Source: Prevotella sp. P5-50
Lineage (GTDB): Bacteria > Bacteroidota > Bacteroidia > Bacteroidales > Bacteroidaceae
Direction: 5' to 3'
DNA length: 64,000 nucleotides
Assembly: GCF_002251295.1 (NCBI RefSeq)
Contig: NZ_NPJA01000033.1
Coordinates: 1-64,000, forward strand
Shown: one piece after another, positions 35,917 to 45,600 of the stretch
How the letters are laid out: the number at the start of each line of letters is the position of its first letter
How positions within the stretch are numbered: the stretch's first letter is position 1
The notes under the pieces: model-generated
The model's input: the letters and a program-made list of their open reading frames with translations, nothing else
The model's database searches: none
What the model was told of the DNA's origin: nothing
Made by a program: the position numbers and the translations under genes

Positions 35917-36480
35917 TTAGAATTTGATTTCGGGAGCTTTCTCAAACTGCACACGCTGTTCCTGGGGTACTTCAAACATGGGTTCAGCATGGAAGCCAAA
36001 CATGCCGGCGATGATATTGCCTGGGAATGTCTGTACGGCATTGTTGAGTTCACGAGTGGCTGAGTTGAAATAACGGCGTGATGCTGCTAGTTTGTTCTCG
36101 ATATCCGAAATCTCACCTTGCAGTTGCAGGAAGTTCTGATTGGCCTTAAGGTCAGGATAAGCCTCAAGGGAAACTTTCAAACCTGACAAAGCGGCAGAGA
36201 GCTGGTTGTCTGCCTGTACCTTGTCGTTGATGGTCTGTGCGCCCATGGCAGCAGAACGGGCTTCGGTTACACGCTGCAGGAGTTCCTTCTCGTGGGTTGC
36301 ATATCCCTTAACCGTTGCCACGAGTTGCGGTATGAGGTCAAATCGTTGTTTGAGTTGTACATCGATATTGGCAAAGGCGTTGATACGGTTGTTACGCAGT
36401 TTCACGAGATTGTTGTAGAAGAAGATAAGAATCAATGCAATTCCTACCACTGCCAAGATAATAACAAGTGTTGTACTCAT
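35917..36480 (-). CDS. lemA: LemA-family membrane protein
   Basis: 187 residues. One N-terminal membrane helix (LVIILAVVGIALILIFFYNN) is followed by a long helical domain with LemA signatures: FANIDVQLKQRFDLIPQLV, VKGYATHEKELLQRVTEAR and RRYFNSATRELNNAVQTFPG. The function of LemA is unclear; it often accompanies M48 proteases or TPM-domain proteins. The start at 36480 is set by the TATCTTTG box on this strand at 36534-36541. It is co-transcribed with htpX with no gap. Confidence 0.93.
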   Translation of the reverse strand: MSTTLVIILAVVGIALILIFFYNNLVKLRNNRINAFANIDVQLKQRFDLIPQLVATVKGYATHEKELLQRVTEARSAAMGAQTINDKVQADNQLSAALSGLKVSLEAYPDLKANQNFLQLQGEISDIENKLAASRRYFNSATRELNNAVQTFPGNIIAGMFGFHAEPMFEVPQEQRVQFEKAPEIKF

Positions 36481-36533
36481 AGTTTTTTCTATTAATCTAT
36501 TAAATGAATATAATTCTTTTCTATTATAGACAT

Positions 36534-36541
36534 CAAAGATA
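36534..36541 (-). promoter_or_regulatory. -7 box of lemA-htpX
   Basis: TATCTTTG on the reverse strand, 54 bases before the lemA ATG. Confidence 0.65.
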
Positions 36542-36681
36542 CTGCCAAAGTTGCAGATTGACAAAAAAATTAAGCTTTGTTTACATCTTTACTGATAATT
36601 TATAGGAGATACAGCAAATTTATATAGGAGAAAGATGGGAGGTACATGGGACCTTCGTATTCCAAAGAGAGAAAACGGAAA

Positions 36682-36729
36682 AATCCGACTGGCAGTTTCC
36701 TTTACGAGGAGAAATCTGTCAATCGGATT
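36682..36729. terminator. Hairpin between the transglycosylase gene and lemA
   Basis: AATCCGACTGGCAG (36682-36695) and CTGTCAATCGGATT (36716-36729) pair at 12 of 14 positions. It lies 25 bases past the end of the reverse-strand transglycosylase gene. Confidence 0.55.
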
Positions 36730-36754
36730 CTGTAGAGTGACTTTAAATAATAGT

Positions 36755-37186
36755 CTAATTCATCTGGCGCAACACTTTCTCATAATAGTTTTGAGTGGCT
36801 CGCTTCGAGTAGTTGTGACCTCCATTCCATGCACGAATGGCATACTCCACGTTGTTTGCCTTGTTGTAGAACGACTGTATGAGAAGAAACATCTCTTTCG
36901 ATTTCTTTGCATTGAATCGGTCGTTCATTGTGTAGCGCTTTTTGCTCTGCCTCATCTGCAGGATGCGATTGCATTCCTTAACGCAGATAGGTGTAATCTG
37001 CATGATGCCGCACGACTTACCACTTACGGCTTTAGGATTACCTTGACTTTCTACCTGAATAATCGCGCTGATAACAGGAGTCCAGTCAAACGAGCGTTCA
37101 TTGTTCTTCGTTCCTGCCGAAGCATTGATGGAACAGGCCATCATGATGGCCAATGTAATCAATACATTTCTAGCAATCTTTGTCAT
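36755..37186 (-). CDS. Lytic transglycosylase (SLT domain), small secreted
   Basis: 143 residues. A signal peptide (IARNVLITLAIMMACSINA) is followed by a compact SLT/lysozyme-like domain: the likely catalytic Glu is in SAIIQVESQGNP, followed by KSCGIMQITP, and AIRAWNGGHNY near the end matches the usual A-x-NGG block. Such enzymes cut peptidoglycan between MurNAc and GlcNAc to give anhydro-MurNAc. No carbohydrate-binding domain is present. The start at 37186 follows a -7 box at 37255-37262 on this strand. Confidence 0.87.
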   Translation of the reverse strand: MTKIARNVLITLAIMMACSINASAGTKNNERSFDWTPVISAIIQVESQGNPKAVSGKSCGIMQITPICVKECNRILQMRQSKKRYTMNDRFNAKKSKEMFLLIQSFYNKANNVEYAIRAWNGGHNYSKRATQNYYEKVLRQMN

Positions 37187-37254
37187 AAATAATCCTGTTA
37201 AGCATGACCGTCTCACCACGAGACATTCAACCGTCACACTATTGTTAACGGGCA

Positions 37255-37262
37255 CAAAGGTA
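37255..37262 (-). promoter_or_regulatory. -7 box of the transglycosylase gene
   Basis: TACCTTTG on the reverse strand, about 70 bases before the ATG at 37186. Confidence 0.6.
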
Positions 37263-37360
37263 CGACTATTTTTTGGAACTACCAAACTTTACTCCGAAAT
37301 GAGACGTTGATTATCAATTAATTAACATAAATCAACTGCTATTCACAGATGGAAATGCAT

Positions 37361-37383
37361 AAAAAAAGGGGGCTTTCGCCCCC
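37361..37383 (-). terminator. Strong intrinsic terminator after the C1 peptidase gene
   Basis: On the reverse strand a GGGGGC/GCCCCC stem with a 4-base loop is followed by seven T residues, a textbook terminator 22 bases past the stop. Confidence 0.95.
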
Positions 37384-37405
37384 AATTATGCATGTTAACA
37401 AATCA

Positions 37406-38827
37406 TCAATTATCCTGCTGAAAGAGTGGATCTTCTGGCATCACCATGATGGGTTTCTGATTATAGTCTTTCAGGAGTTTCTCGCTCACATATTTCTTAT
37501 TGACTACGAGTCGGAACATGTATTCGCGGAACCATCTGTCGGTCATAATGAGGCATCCTTTCTGTCCCCAATCACCTCCCCAGGAGTTTTCAACTTTCCA
37601 CTTTGTGGCCTTTCCGTTGGCATCAAGATCCACGGCAGTAAGTGTCATGGCATGGGTAGAGCCACTGTCGAATGTGGAAATGCGCTGGGCTTTGTCCATG
37701 GTGAATGAAGTACCGAAGAGAGAGGCATAGTCGAAATTCTCTGTATCGGCATAGCCACGTTTGCGGTCAAGTTGCTTGCCTACATCATAGCTGGAATAGA
37801 GCTTACGACCGTCTTTGAGCGATGCTACTGCGAGCTGTTCTATCTCATCCATAGGCAAGTTGAGGTACTTCCAGTTGTGCCCATCATAGGTATGGCGGTC
37901 GTATTCCACCTCATAGGTCTTATAATAAGGACGACGCGGATCGTTCATCACCATGATAAAAGTGCCATTGATAGGTCCACCAACCACTTCCTCTGCGAAT
38001 GTCTTTGGAGTATAGTGTTTAACAGGAGTCTTTGCTCGTCCGTCCTTGCCTTTGAAAGCATAGTCAAACTCCTTGACGGGTTCACCAAGTGTAAGGGCAA
38101 GGATATTGTAGATTTCAGAAAGGGCGGTTACCTTAGCTTTCTGCACATCGGCTGTTTTCTTGCCATCTGCTACCATCTGGCGCAGTTTCAAACCATGTTC
38201 ACGCAGTTTGGACTTGACGATAGAGGCCATCTTTGCCGTATTTTCTGCCGAGAAGCTTTCAGGTTGAACACTACTGGGCACAAGGCCGTACTTTTCTACC
38301 AAGTCTGCCACACCACAGAATGTTCCTCCGTCATTGATAGGACTTTGGAAGAAGAACTGGACGCGCTGGTCTTCAAATGGTTTCTTCGCATGATCTATCA
38401 CGCCTTGAAGCATCAAGTTTGCCTTTTCAAGCTGGTCGTAGAAGAACAGATAGTTTTGCGAGAGCGAAACGGTCAACGAGTCTGTGCGTTTGGCAAAATT
38501 GCCACGCAGCACATTGAATCCGCTAAACATCCAACATCTTCCACTTGACTTTTGATTGGTGATAGACTGACTGGGTGTCTCCACACTAAAATAGGTATCG
38601 AAGGCTCCTGCATTGGCTTTGTTGACAGCCAAGCCGTCGATAGAATTGACAGCTACTGCATTTTGCAGCGCACGACTGGCAGGATTTGCCTGATGTTGCT
38701 TTTCAAATTGCTGCATCATCTGCGGAGAGATACCACCGGCATTTTGCGCCTCGGCATTGATGACGAGTAACATGGCTGCGGTTGTTGCCATTGCTGATTT
38801 GACGAAGTGTCGAGTAGTTATTTTCAT
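37406..38827 (-). CDS. pepC: Secreted C1-family aminopeptidase (bleomycin hydrolase/PepC type)
   Basis: 473 residues with a signal peptide (SAMATTAAMLLVINAEA), so it is exported, unlike cytosolic PepC. Papain-fold catalytic residues are Cys98 in SSGRCWMFSG, the His of STHAMTLTAVD and the Asn of KVENSWGGDWG. The family usually forms a hexameric barrel that trims peptides from the N-terminus. Its ATG overlaps the stop of the upstream M48 lipoprotein gene as ATGA, so the two proteases are translationally coupled. This suggests a joint role in periplasmic peptide turnover. Confidence 0.92.
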   Translation of the reverse strand: MKITTRHFVKSAMATTAAMLLVINAEAQNAGGISPQMMQQFEKQHQANPASRALQNAVAVNSIDGLAVNKANAGAFDTYFSVETPSQSITNQKSSGRCWMFSGFNVLRGNFAKRTDSLTVSLSQNYLFFYDQLEKANLMLQGVIDHAKKPFEDQRVQFFFQSPINDGGTFCGVADLVEKYGLVPSSVQPESFSAENTAKMASIVKSKLREHGLKLRQMVADGKKTADVQKAKVTALSEIYNILALTLGEPVKEFDYAFKGKDGRAKTPVKHYTPKTFAEEVVGGPINGTFIMVMNDPRRPYYKTYEVEYDRHTYDGHNWKYLNLPMDEIEQLAVASLKDGRKLYSSYDVGKQLDRKRGYADTENFDYASLFGTSFTMDKAQRISTFDSGSTHAMTLTAVDLDANGKATKWKVENSWGGDWGQKGCLIMTDRWFREYMFRLVVNKKYVSEKLLKDYNQKPIMVMPEDPLFQQDN

Positions 38828-39735
38828 TTGTGTCTTGCTTTTTTGGTTATTGATTTCTTTTTTTGCGTAGTAGTATTCTTCTTTTTGGTTTGCACAGTAT
38901 TTTTCTTGTTTGTGGAAACAACAGCTTGGGGCTTATAATACTTCATAGCCTCAGGCATCCAGGCCTGTATCTGTGCTATACGTGTGGCATCGGTAGGGTG
39001 AGTGCTGAGCCATGATTTCGAGCCTCCACCAGTAGCTTGCGACATGCGTTTCCAAAAATCCACAGCTTTCTGTGGATCATAGCCTGCCATGGCTGCAAAG
39101 ATAATACCGAGATGGTCGGCCTCACTCTCGTGGTTGCGCGAATATTTCGCACTTGCTCCCTTGGCTCCAAGTCCGAAAACCGTTCCGGCTATATTCTGCA
39201 GTCCGCTACTGGCACCTGCACCTTGCATCAAAACGCTGAGGGCTTGTGCGCCATATTGTTGTCTGATGAGCGTACTCATCTGCTCGGCAGAGTGCTTGGC
39301 CACCGCATGGGCTATTTCATGTCCGAGAACTATCGCAAGCGAAGTCTCGTCTTGAGTGACAGGCAACAGTCCTTCATAGACCACAATCTTACCACCGGGC
39401 ATACAGAAAGCATTAACCTGCTTGTCTTGTACGAGATTGAACTCCCACTTGTAGTTGGCAACCTCACTGGAAAGGCCGTTGGCGTTGAGATAAGCCACAA
39501 CGGCATTTGCAAGGTTCTGCCCCACTCGCTTCACCATGTTGGTATTTGCCACATTCGTGGAAGGTTTGGCGGTTTTCATGTATTCCGCATACTGTTGATT
39601 ACTGAGGCTGAGCACTTTTTCGTCGCTCACCATCATGTGTTGTTTTCGTCCTGTGATAGGTACCGTCGTGGTGGTTCCACAACTGGCCAGTACGGCTACG
39701 GCAACTATCAAAACAATCAATTTAGCTTTATTCAT
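38824..39735 (-). CDS. M48-family metalloprotease lipoprotein (BepA/LoiP-like)
   Basis: 303 residues. The lipobox VLASC gives a lipoprotein cysteine near residue 19. The zinc motif HEIAH starts at His139, with the third ligand Glu in RNHESEADHLG; this is followed by WLSTHPTDATRI. Such proteins act in the periplasm on misfolded outer-membrane proteins. The tail of about 35 residues is almost all Lys, Thr, Asn and Gln (KKKNTTTQKKK), unusual and possibly a peptidoglycan or surface contact. Start 39735 is supported by the -7 box at 39789-39796. It overlaps the peptidase gene by four bases. Confidence 0.92.
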   Translation of the reverse strand: MNKAKLIVLIVAVAVLASCGTTTTVPITGRKQHMMVSDEKVLSLSNQQYAEYMKTAKPSTNVANTNMVKRVGQNLANAVVAYLNANGLSSEVANYKWEFNLVQDKQVNAFCMPGGKIVVYEGLLPVTQDETSLAIVLGHEIAHAVAKHSAEQMSTLIRQQYGAQALSVLMQGAGASSGLQNIAGTVFGLGAKGASAKYSRNHESEADHLGIIFAAMAGYDPQKAVDFWKRMSQATGGGSKSWLSTHPTDATRIAQIQAWMPEAMKYYKPQAVVSTNKKNTVQTKKKNTTTQKKKSITKKARHK

Positions 39736-39788
39736 TTTTTGTATTCTTAGTATCTTCTTTCTTATAGACATTAAATTGATATCAAATG

Positions 39789-39796
39789 CAAAGATA
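39789..39796 (-). promoter_or_regulatory. -7 box of the M48-C1 peptidase operon
   Basis: TATCTTTG on the reverse strand, 54 bases before the ATG at 39735. Confidence 0.65.
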
Positions 39797-39980
39797 CTAC
39801 TTTTTTTGTACTTTAGCTATTTACAAAGGAAAAACATCATAATATTTACATAAAAAGCACTTCAAAAACCATTATTATACTACTAAAACAGCACGATCCC
39901 TACGGGGAAATATTACAGCGTATCAAAAACGCATAAATACGCATACCTATAAAATAAAATAGGGAATGAGACCGTATTTG

Positions 39981-40011
39981 TTGCATGATTCAGAAAAAAG
40001 CTGTACCTTTG
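39981..40011 (+). promoter_or_regulatory. Promoter of trpS
   Basis: TTGC at 39981-39984 and TACCTTTG at 40004-40011, 19 bases apart. The ATG at 40034 follows after 22 bases. I see no T-box or leader peptide. Confidence 0.7.
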
Positions 40012-40033
40012 TGCTGAAATTCAGAAAACTATT

Positions 40034-41119
40034 ATGGGAAAGATTATTCTGACGGGCGACCGTCCTACAGGAAAACTGCACTTAGGCCATTACATTGGCT
40101 CGCTGCGCAGACGTGTTGAACTGCAAAATGCCGGAGGCTACGACAAGATGTTCGTATTCATGGCAGATGTTCAGGCACTGACAGACAATGCTGACAATCC
40201 AGAGAAAATCAGACAAAATATCATCGAGGTGGCCCTTGACTACCTTTCAGCAGGACTCGACCCTGAGAAATGCACCTTGTTTATCCAAAGTCAAATACCA
40301 GAACTGGCAGAATTGACCACCTACCTGATGAATCTCATCAGCGTAAGTCGCGTACAGCGCAACCCAACTGTGAAGACAGAAATCAAGATGCGCAACTTCG
40401 AGGCAAACATTCCCCTCGGATTCTTCTGCTATCCTGTCAGCCAAGCAGCAGATATCACGCTCTTCAAAGCTACTACCGTTCCTGCCGGAGAAGACCAGGA
40501 ACCCATGTTGGAAGTGACTCGCGAATTGGTGCGTCGCTTCAACCAGACTTATGCACCGGTACTGGTAGAACCAGAAATCATGTTGCCCGAAAACGCAACA
40601 GCACGTCGTCTGCCCGGCACCGATGGTAAAGAGAAAATGTCGAAATCACTTGGAAACTGCATCTACCTCAGCGACTCTGCTGCTGATGTATGGAAGAAGG
40701 TGAAGAAGATGTCTAACGGAGAGCCACGTATGAGCTTGGACGAACCGGGACATCTTGAAGGAAATGCTGTTTTCACCTACCTCGAAGCTTTCAGTAGCGA
40801 TGAAGACTTTGCTGAGTTCTGGCCAGAATTCAAGACTCTTGAAGAACTCAAGGCACAATATGTGAAAGGTGGTATCGGCGACGGAACAACCAAAAAGTTC
40901 CTCAACAATGTGCTCAATAAATTTATGGAGCCCATCCGCCAACGTCGTCATGAATTCGAGCAGGATATTCCTGAGATCTACAATATTCTGAAAAAGGGTA
41001 CTGAAAAGGCGCGCGAGACAGCAGCTCAGACCATGTGTGAGGTACGTTCTGCCATGCAGATCAACTACTTCGACGATACCGAACTCATCCGTCAGCAGTC
41101 AGAACGTTTCAAGGGTTAA
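40034..41119 (+). CDS. trpS: Tryptophanyl-tRNA synthetase
   Basis: 361 residues of class I. It charges tRNA-Trp. The HIGH motif is H16-L-G-H19 and the KMSKS loop is at about 201-205 (EKMSKSLGN). GDRPTGKLHLGHYIGSL and PVSQAADITLFKA are typical. The adenylate and tryptophan-binding pieces look complete. NfeD and SPFH genes follow on the same strand with 84 bases between. Confidence 0.96.
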   Translation: MGKIILTGDRPTGKLHLGHYIGSLRRRVELQNAGGYDKMFVFMADVQALTDNADNPEKIRQNIIEVALDYLSAGLDPEKCTLFIQSQIPELAELTTYLMNLISVSRVQRNPTVKTEIKMRNFEANIPLGFFCYPVSQAADITLFKATTVPAGEDQEPMLEVTRELVRRFNQTYAPVLVEPEIMLPENATARRLPGTDGKEKMSKSLGNCIYLSDSAADVWKKVKKMSNGEPRMSLDEPGHLEGNAVFTYLEAFSSDEDFAEFWPEFKTLEELKAQYVKGGIGDGTTKKFLNNVLNKFMEPIRQRRHEFEQDIPEIYNILKKGTEKARETAAQTMCEVRSAMQINYFDDTELIRQQSERFKG

Positions 41120-41203
41120 GGACTCTGATAGGCCGAGACTATAGCCGACACAAAACAGACACCAAAGAGATTATAATACAGCAACATAAAAAACGATTGG
41201 GTT

Positions 41204-41668
41204 ATGGCAGATTACATCATGAACAACGTATGGCAGGTATGGGCCATCGCGGCCGTTATTTGTCTCATACTCGAATTATCGTCTGGTGATTTCTTTATCA
41301 TCTGTTTCTCCATAGGAGCTGTGGCGTCGGCTATCGGAGCTGCAATAGGATTGAACATCTATTGGCAATTGGCAATCTTTGCAGCAGTAGCGTTGGCCAG
41401 CATCTTCTTTGTGCGCCCGATAGCATTACGCTATCTGCACAAGAACGAGCCCAACCGTCCTAGCAATGCCGATGCACTTATCGGACGAATAGGACGTGTC
41501 ACAGAAACCATCAAGACGGGAGGCTCCGGAAGAGTTGCCATTGACGGTGATGTATGGAAAGCTGTCAGCAATAGCGCCACCGACATCACAGCAGGATCTA
41601 CCGTAAAGGTTACGGATCGGAAAAGCACCATCATCCAAGTGGAATCAACAACAAGTATAAACGAATAA
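41204..41668 (+). CDS. NfeD-family membrane protein
   Basis: 154 residues. Two to three N-terminal helices (VWAIAAVICLILELSSGDFF and the following 40 residues) lead into a C-terminal OB-fold (IGRIGRVTETIKTGGSGRVA then IDGDVWKA). NfeD proteins accompany SPFH proteins and help them organise membrane microdomains. The SPFH gene begins 12 bases after its stop, which supports the pairing. A second ATG five codons in is an alternative start. Confidence 0.9.
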   Translation: MADYIMNNVWQVWAIAAVICLILELSSGDFFIICFSIGAVASAIGAAIGLNIYWQLAIFAAVALASIFFVRPIALRYLHKNEPNRPSNADALIGRIGRVTETIKTGGSGRVAIDGDVWKAVSNSATDITAGSTVKVTDRKSTIIQVESTTSINE

Positions 41669-41680
41669 AACCAAGACATT

Positions 41681-42643
41681 ATGGAAGCATCTTTTTTCAC
41701 CTATGTGCTCATCGCCATCATCATCTGCGTAGTAGTATTCGCCAAGATGGCGCTGGTTATCATTCCACAGTCGGAAACAAAAATCATCGAACGTCTCGGT
41801 CGTTACTATGCGACACTCAAACCAGGCATCAACGTTATCATACCATTCATTGACCGTGCCAAAGCCATCGTCGTGCTGACACGTGGACGCTATGCCTACT
41901 CTGACAATATTGACCTCCGTGAACAGGTTTATGATTTCCCATCACAGAACGTAATTACGAAAGATAACATCCAGATGGAGATCAACGCGCTACTCTACTT
42001 CCAGATTGTTGATCCCTTCAAGGCTGTCTATGAAATATCAAACCTGCCCAACGCTATCGAGAAACTCACACAGACCACACTCCGTAATATCATTGGTGAA
42101 CTGGAACTGGACGAGACACTCACCTCACGCGACACAATCAATACCAAGCTTCGCGCCGTACTCGACGATGCCACCGACAAATGGGGTGTAAAAGTCAATC
42201 GCGTAGAACTCCAAGACATCACACCACCAACAAGTGTGCTCAATGCCATGGAGAAACAGATGCAGGCAGAACGAAACAAACGTGCACAGATTCTGACTTC
42301 AGAGGGTGAAAAAGCTGCGGAGATTCTTGCATCAGAAGGTGAGAAAACCGCTATGGTGAACCGTGCCGAAGCACAGAAGCAGCAAGCCATTCTCCATGCA
42401 GAAGGTGAAGCACAGGCACGCATCCGCAAAGCAGAAGCAGAAGCAAAGGCCATCGAACTTATCACCGAAGCCGTAGGAAAGAGCACTAACCCTGCCAACT
42501 ATCTGTTGGCACAGAAATATATCCAAATGATGCAAGAGCTGGCAAATGGCGACAAGACCAAGACTGTCTATCTGCCATACGAAGCCACAAATCTCCTGGG
42601 AAGCATAGGAGGTATAAAGGACTTGTTTAAGACCACAGAATAA
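41681..42643 (+). CDS. SPFH/band 7 (stomatin-like, QmcA-type) membrane protein
   Basis: 320 residues. An N-terminal membrane anchor is followed by the SPFH domain (IIPQSETKIIERLGRYYATL, then FIDRAKAIV, VYDFPSQNVITKDN, and TLRNIIGELELDETLTSRD), then an Ala/Glu-rich coiled coil at about 190-270 with repeats of LASEGEK type. Such proteins multimerise into rings or cages in the inner membrane and modulate proteases and membrane order. It pairs with NfeD upstream. Confidence 0.93.
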   Translation: MEASFFTYVLIAIIICVVVFAKMALVIIPQSETKIIERLGRYYATLKPGINVIIPFIDRAKAIVVLTRGRYAYSDNIDLREQVYDFPSQNVITKDNIQMEINALLYFQIVDPFKAVYEISNLPNAIEKLTQTTLRNIIGELELDETLTSRDTINTKLRAVLDDATDKWGVKVNRVELQDITPPTSVLNAMEKQMQAERNKRAQILTSEGEKAAEILASEGEKTAMVNRAEAQKQQAILHAEGEAQARIRKAEAEAKAIELITEAVGKSTNPANYLLAQKYIQMMQELANGDKTKTVYLPYEATNLLGSIGGIKDLFKTTE

Positions 42644-42697
42644 CCAACACCTTAATATAATATATAGAGCAAAAACAAACAACCCTATAAAAGAGAT

Positions 42698-45600
42698 ATG
42701 AAGAAACAACTCAAAAAGGTACTCGTGCTCGGTTCGGGTGCCCTGAAAATCGGACAAGCCGGAGAGTTCGACTACTCAGGCTCACAGGCACTCAAAGCCC
42801 TGCGCGAAGAAGGTATATCATCGGTTCTGGTAAATCCAAACATTGCCACTATCCAAACCTCGGAAGGCGTTGCCGACAAAGTGTATTTTCAACCCGTCAA
42901 TACGTATTTCGTAACAGAAATCATCAAGAAAGAACGTCCTGATGGCATTCTGTTGGCATTCGGCGGTCAGACAGCCCTCAACTGCGGTACTGAACTCTAT
43001 CTGTCTGGTGTTCTTAAAGAATATGGTGTAGAAGTGCTCGGCACAAGCGTAGAAGCCATTATGAACACCGAAGACCGCGACCTCTTCGTCAAGAAACTGG
43101 CAGAGATTGACATGAAGGTACCCGTGAGCCACGCTGTAGAAAACATGGACGATGCGCTCAAGGCAGCCCATAATATCGGATTCCCCGTAATGGTACGTTC
43201 TGCCTACGCATTAGGCGGACTGGGCAGTGGTATCTGCCCTGACGAGAAAACATTCATATCTCTGGCAGAAAGCGCATTCACCTTCGCACCACAGATTCTC
43301 GTAGAAGAGAGTTTGAAAGGATGGAAGGAAATTGAGTTCGAGTGCATCCGCGATGCCAACGACCACTGTTTCACCGTAGCTTCAATGGAAAACTTCGACC
43401 CTCTGGGCATCCATACTGGTGAATCTATCGTAGTGGCTCCTACCTGCTCATTGACCGAGCAACAGGTGAAGATGTTGCAGGATATCACTACTAAATGTGT
43501 ACGCCACTTGAATATCGTAGGTGAGTGTAACATCCAGTTTGCCTTCAATGCAGAAACTAACGACTACCGCATCATTGAAATCAATGCACGTCTGAGCCGT
43601 TCATCTGCACTTGCTTCAAAAGCAACGGGCTATCCCCTAGCCTTCGTAGCTGCCAAGATTGCTTTGGGCTACACGCTCGATCAGATTGGCGAGATGGGAA
43701 CAACATCATCAGCATACGTGGCTCCAAGCCTCGACTATATGATTTGTAAGATTCCACGCTGGGACCTTACCAAATTTGCTGGCGTATCACGCCACCTCGG
43801 TTCATCCATGAAGTCGGTCGGTGAGATTATGAGCATCGGACGTTCATTTGAAGAGATGATCCAAAAGGGACTCCGCATGATTGGACAGGGTATGCACGGA
43901 TTTGTAGGCAATGACCACACACGCTTCGATGACCTCGACGATGCATTGGCAAACCCAACAGACCTCCGTATCTTTGCCATCGCACAGGCCATGGAAGAAG
44001 GATATACTATCAAGCGTATCGAGGAATTGACCAAGATTGACGTATGGTTCCTTGAACGATTGAAGCATATTGTTGACCTGAAACATCAGTTGATGGAATA
44101 CAATGCCGTAGAAGACGTACCCGCCGCCCTTATGCTTGAAGTGAAACAGGCAGGATTCTCAGACTTTCAGATTGCACGTTTCGTACTCAAGCCACAGAGT
44201 GGCAATATGGAGAAGGAAAACCTCAAAGTACGTGAGATCCGCAAACAGATGGGTATCATGCCTTCGGTAAAACGCATCCCTACTGTAGCATCTGAACATC
44301 CAGAACTGACCAACTACTTGTATTTCACCTATACACACACACCAGCATTTGCTACCCCCGACGGCAAAGCATACAAGACCGCACACGACATCAGCTATTA
44401 TAAGAACGAGAAATCTGTAATCGTTCTCGGTTCTGGCGCCTATCGCATCGGTTCAAGCGTAGAGTTCGACTGGTGTTCGGTTAATGCAATCAACACTGCA
44501 CGCAAACTCGGCTACAAGTCGATCATGATCAACTACAACCCCGAAACCGTATCGACCGACTACGACATGTGTGACCGCCTCTATTTCGACGAACTGTCGT
44601 TAGAGCGTGTTCTTGACGTCATCGATCTTGAAATGCCACGCGGTGTCATCGTCTCTGTAGGTGGACAGATTCCAAACAACTTGGCAATGAAGCTCTACCG
44701 TCAGGGCGTTCCTGTATTGGGCACCTCTCCAGTTGATATTGACCGTGCCGAGAACCGCGACAAGTTCTCTGCCATGCTCGATAAACTAGGAATTGACCAG
44801 CCACGTTGGCGCGCTCTGACTTCGTTCGACGATGTCAAGGAGTTTGTAGATGAAGTTGGTTATCCCGTACTGGTACGTCCATCCTATGTACTCTCAGGTG
44901 CAGCCATGAACGTATGTTACGACGATGAAGAATTGCATCGTTTCTTGAATATGGCAACCGAAGTATCCAAGGAGTTCCCCGTAGTGGTAAGCCAGTTCAT
45001 GCAGGAAACCAAAGAGATTGAGTTTGATGCTGTTGCCGACAAGGGTGAGGTTATTGAATATGCCATCTCTGAGCATGTGGAATATGCCGGTGTCCACTCT
45101 GGTGACGCAACCATGGTATTCCCCGCACAGCATATCTATTTCTCAACTATCCGCCAGATTAAGAAGATTTCCCGCAAGATTGCACAGGAACTCAACATCA
45201 GCGGACCATTCAACATCCAGTTCCTTGCCAAGAATCGTGAGGTGAAGGTTATCGAATGTAACCTGCGTGCATCACGCTCATTCCCCTTCGTATCGAAGAT
45301 TCTGAAGCGCAACTTCATCGAGACAGCAACCAAGATTATGCTTGATGCTCCCTATTCTCGTCCAGCCAAGAGCGAGTTCGACATCGACCACATCGGTGTC
45401 AAGGCATCACAGTTCTCATTTGCCCGTCTGCAGAATGCCGATCCCGTACTCGGTGTTGATATGAGCTCTACCGGTGAGGTAGGCTGTCTGGGCGATGACC
45501 TCAACGAGGCTTTGCTCAACGCACTCATCGCCACTGGCTACCGTCTTCCCAAGAAGAGCGTTCTCATCTCTTCAGGAGCCGCAAAGGGTAAGGTTTCATT

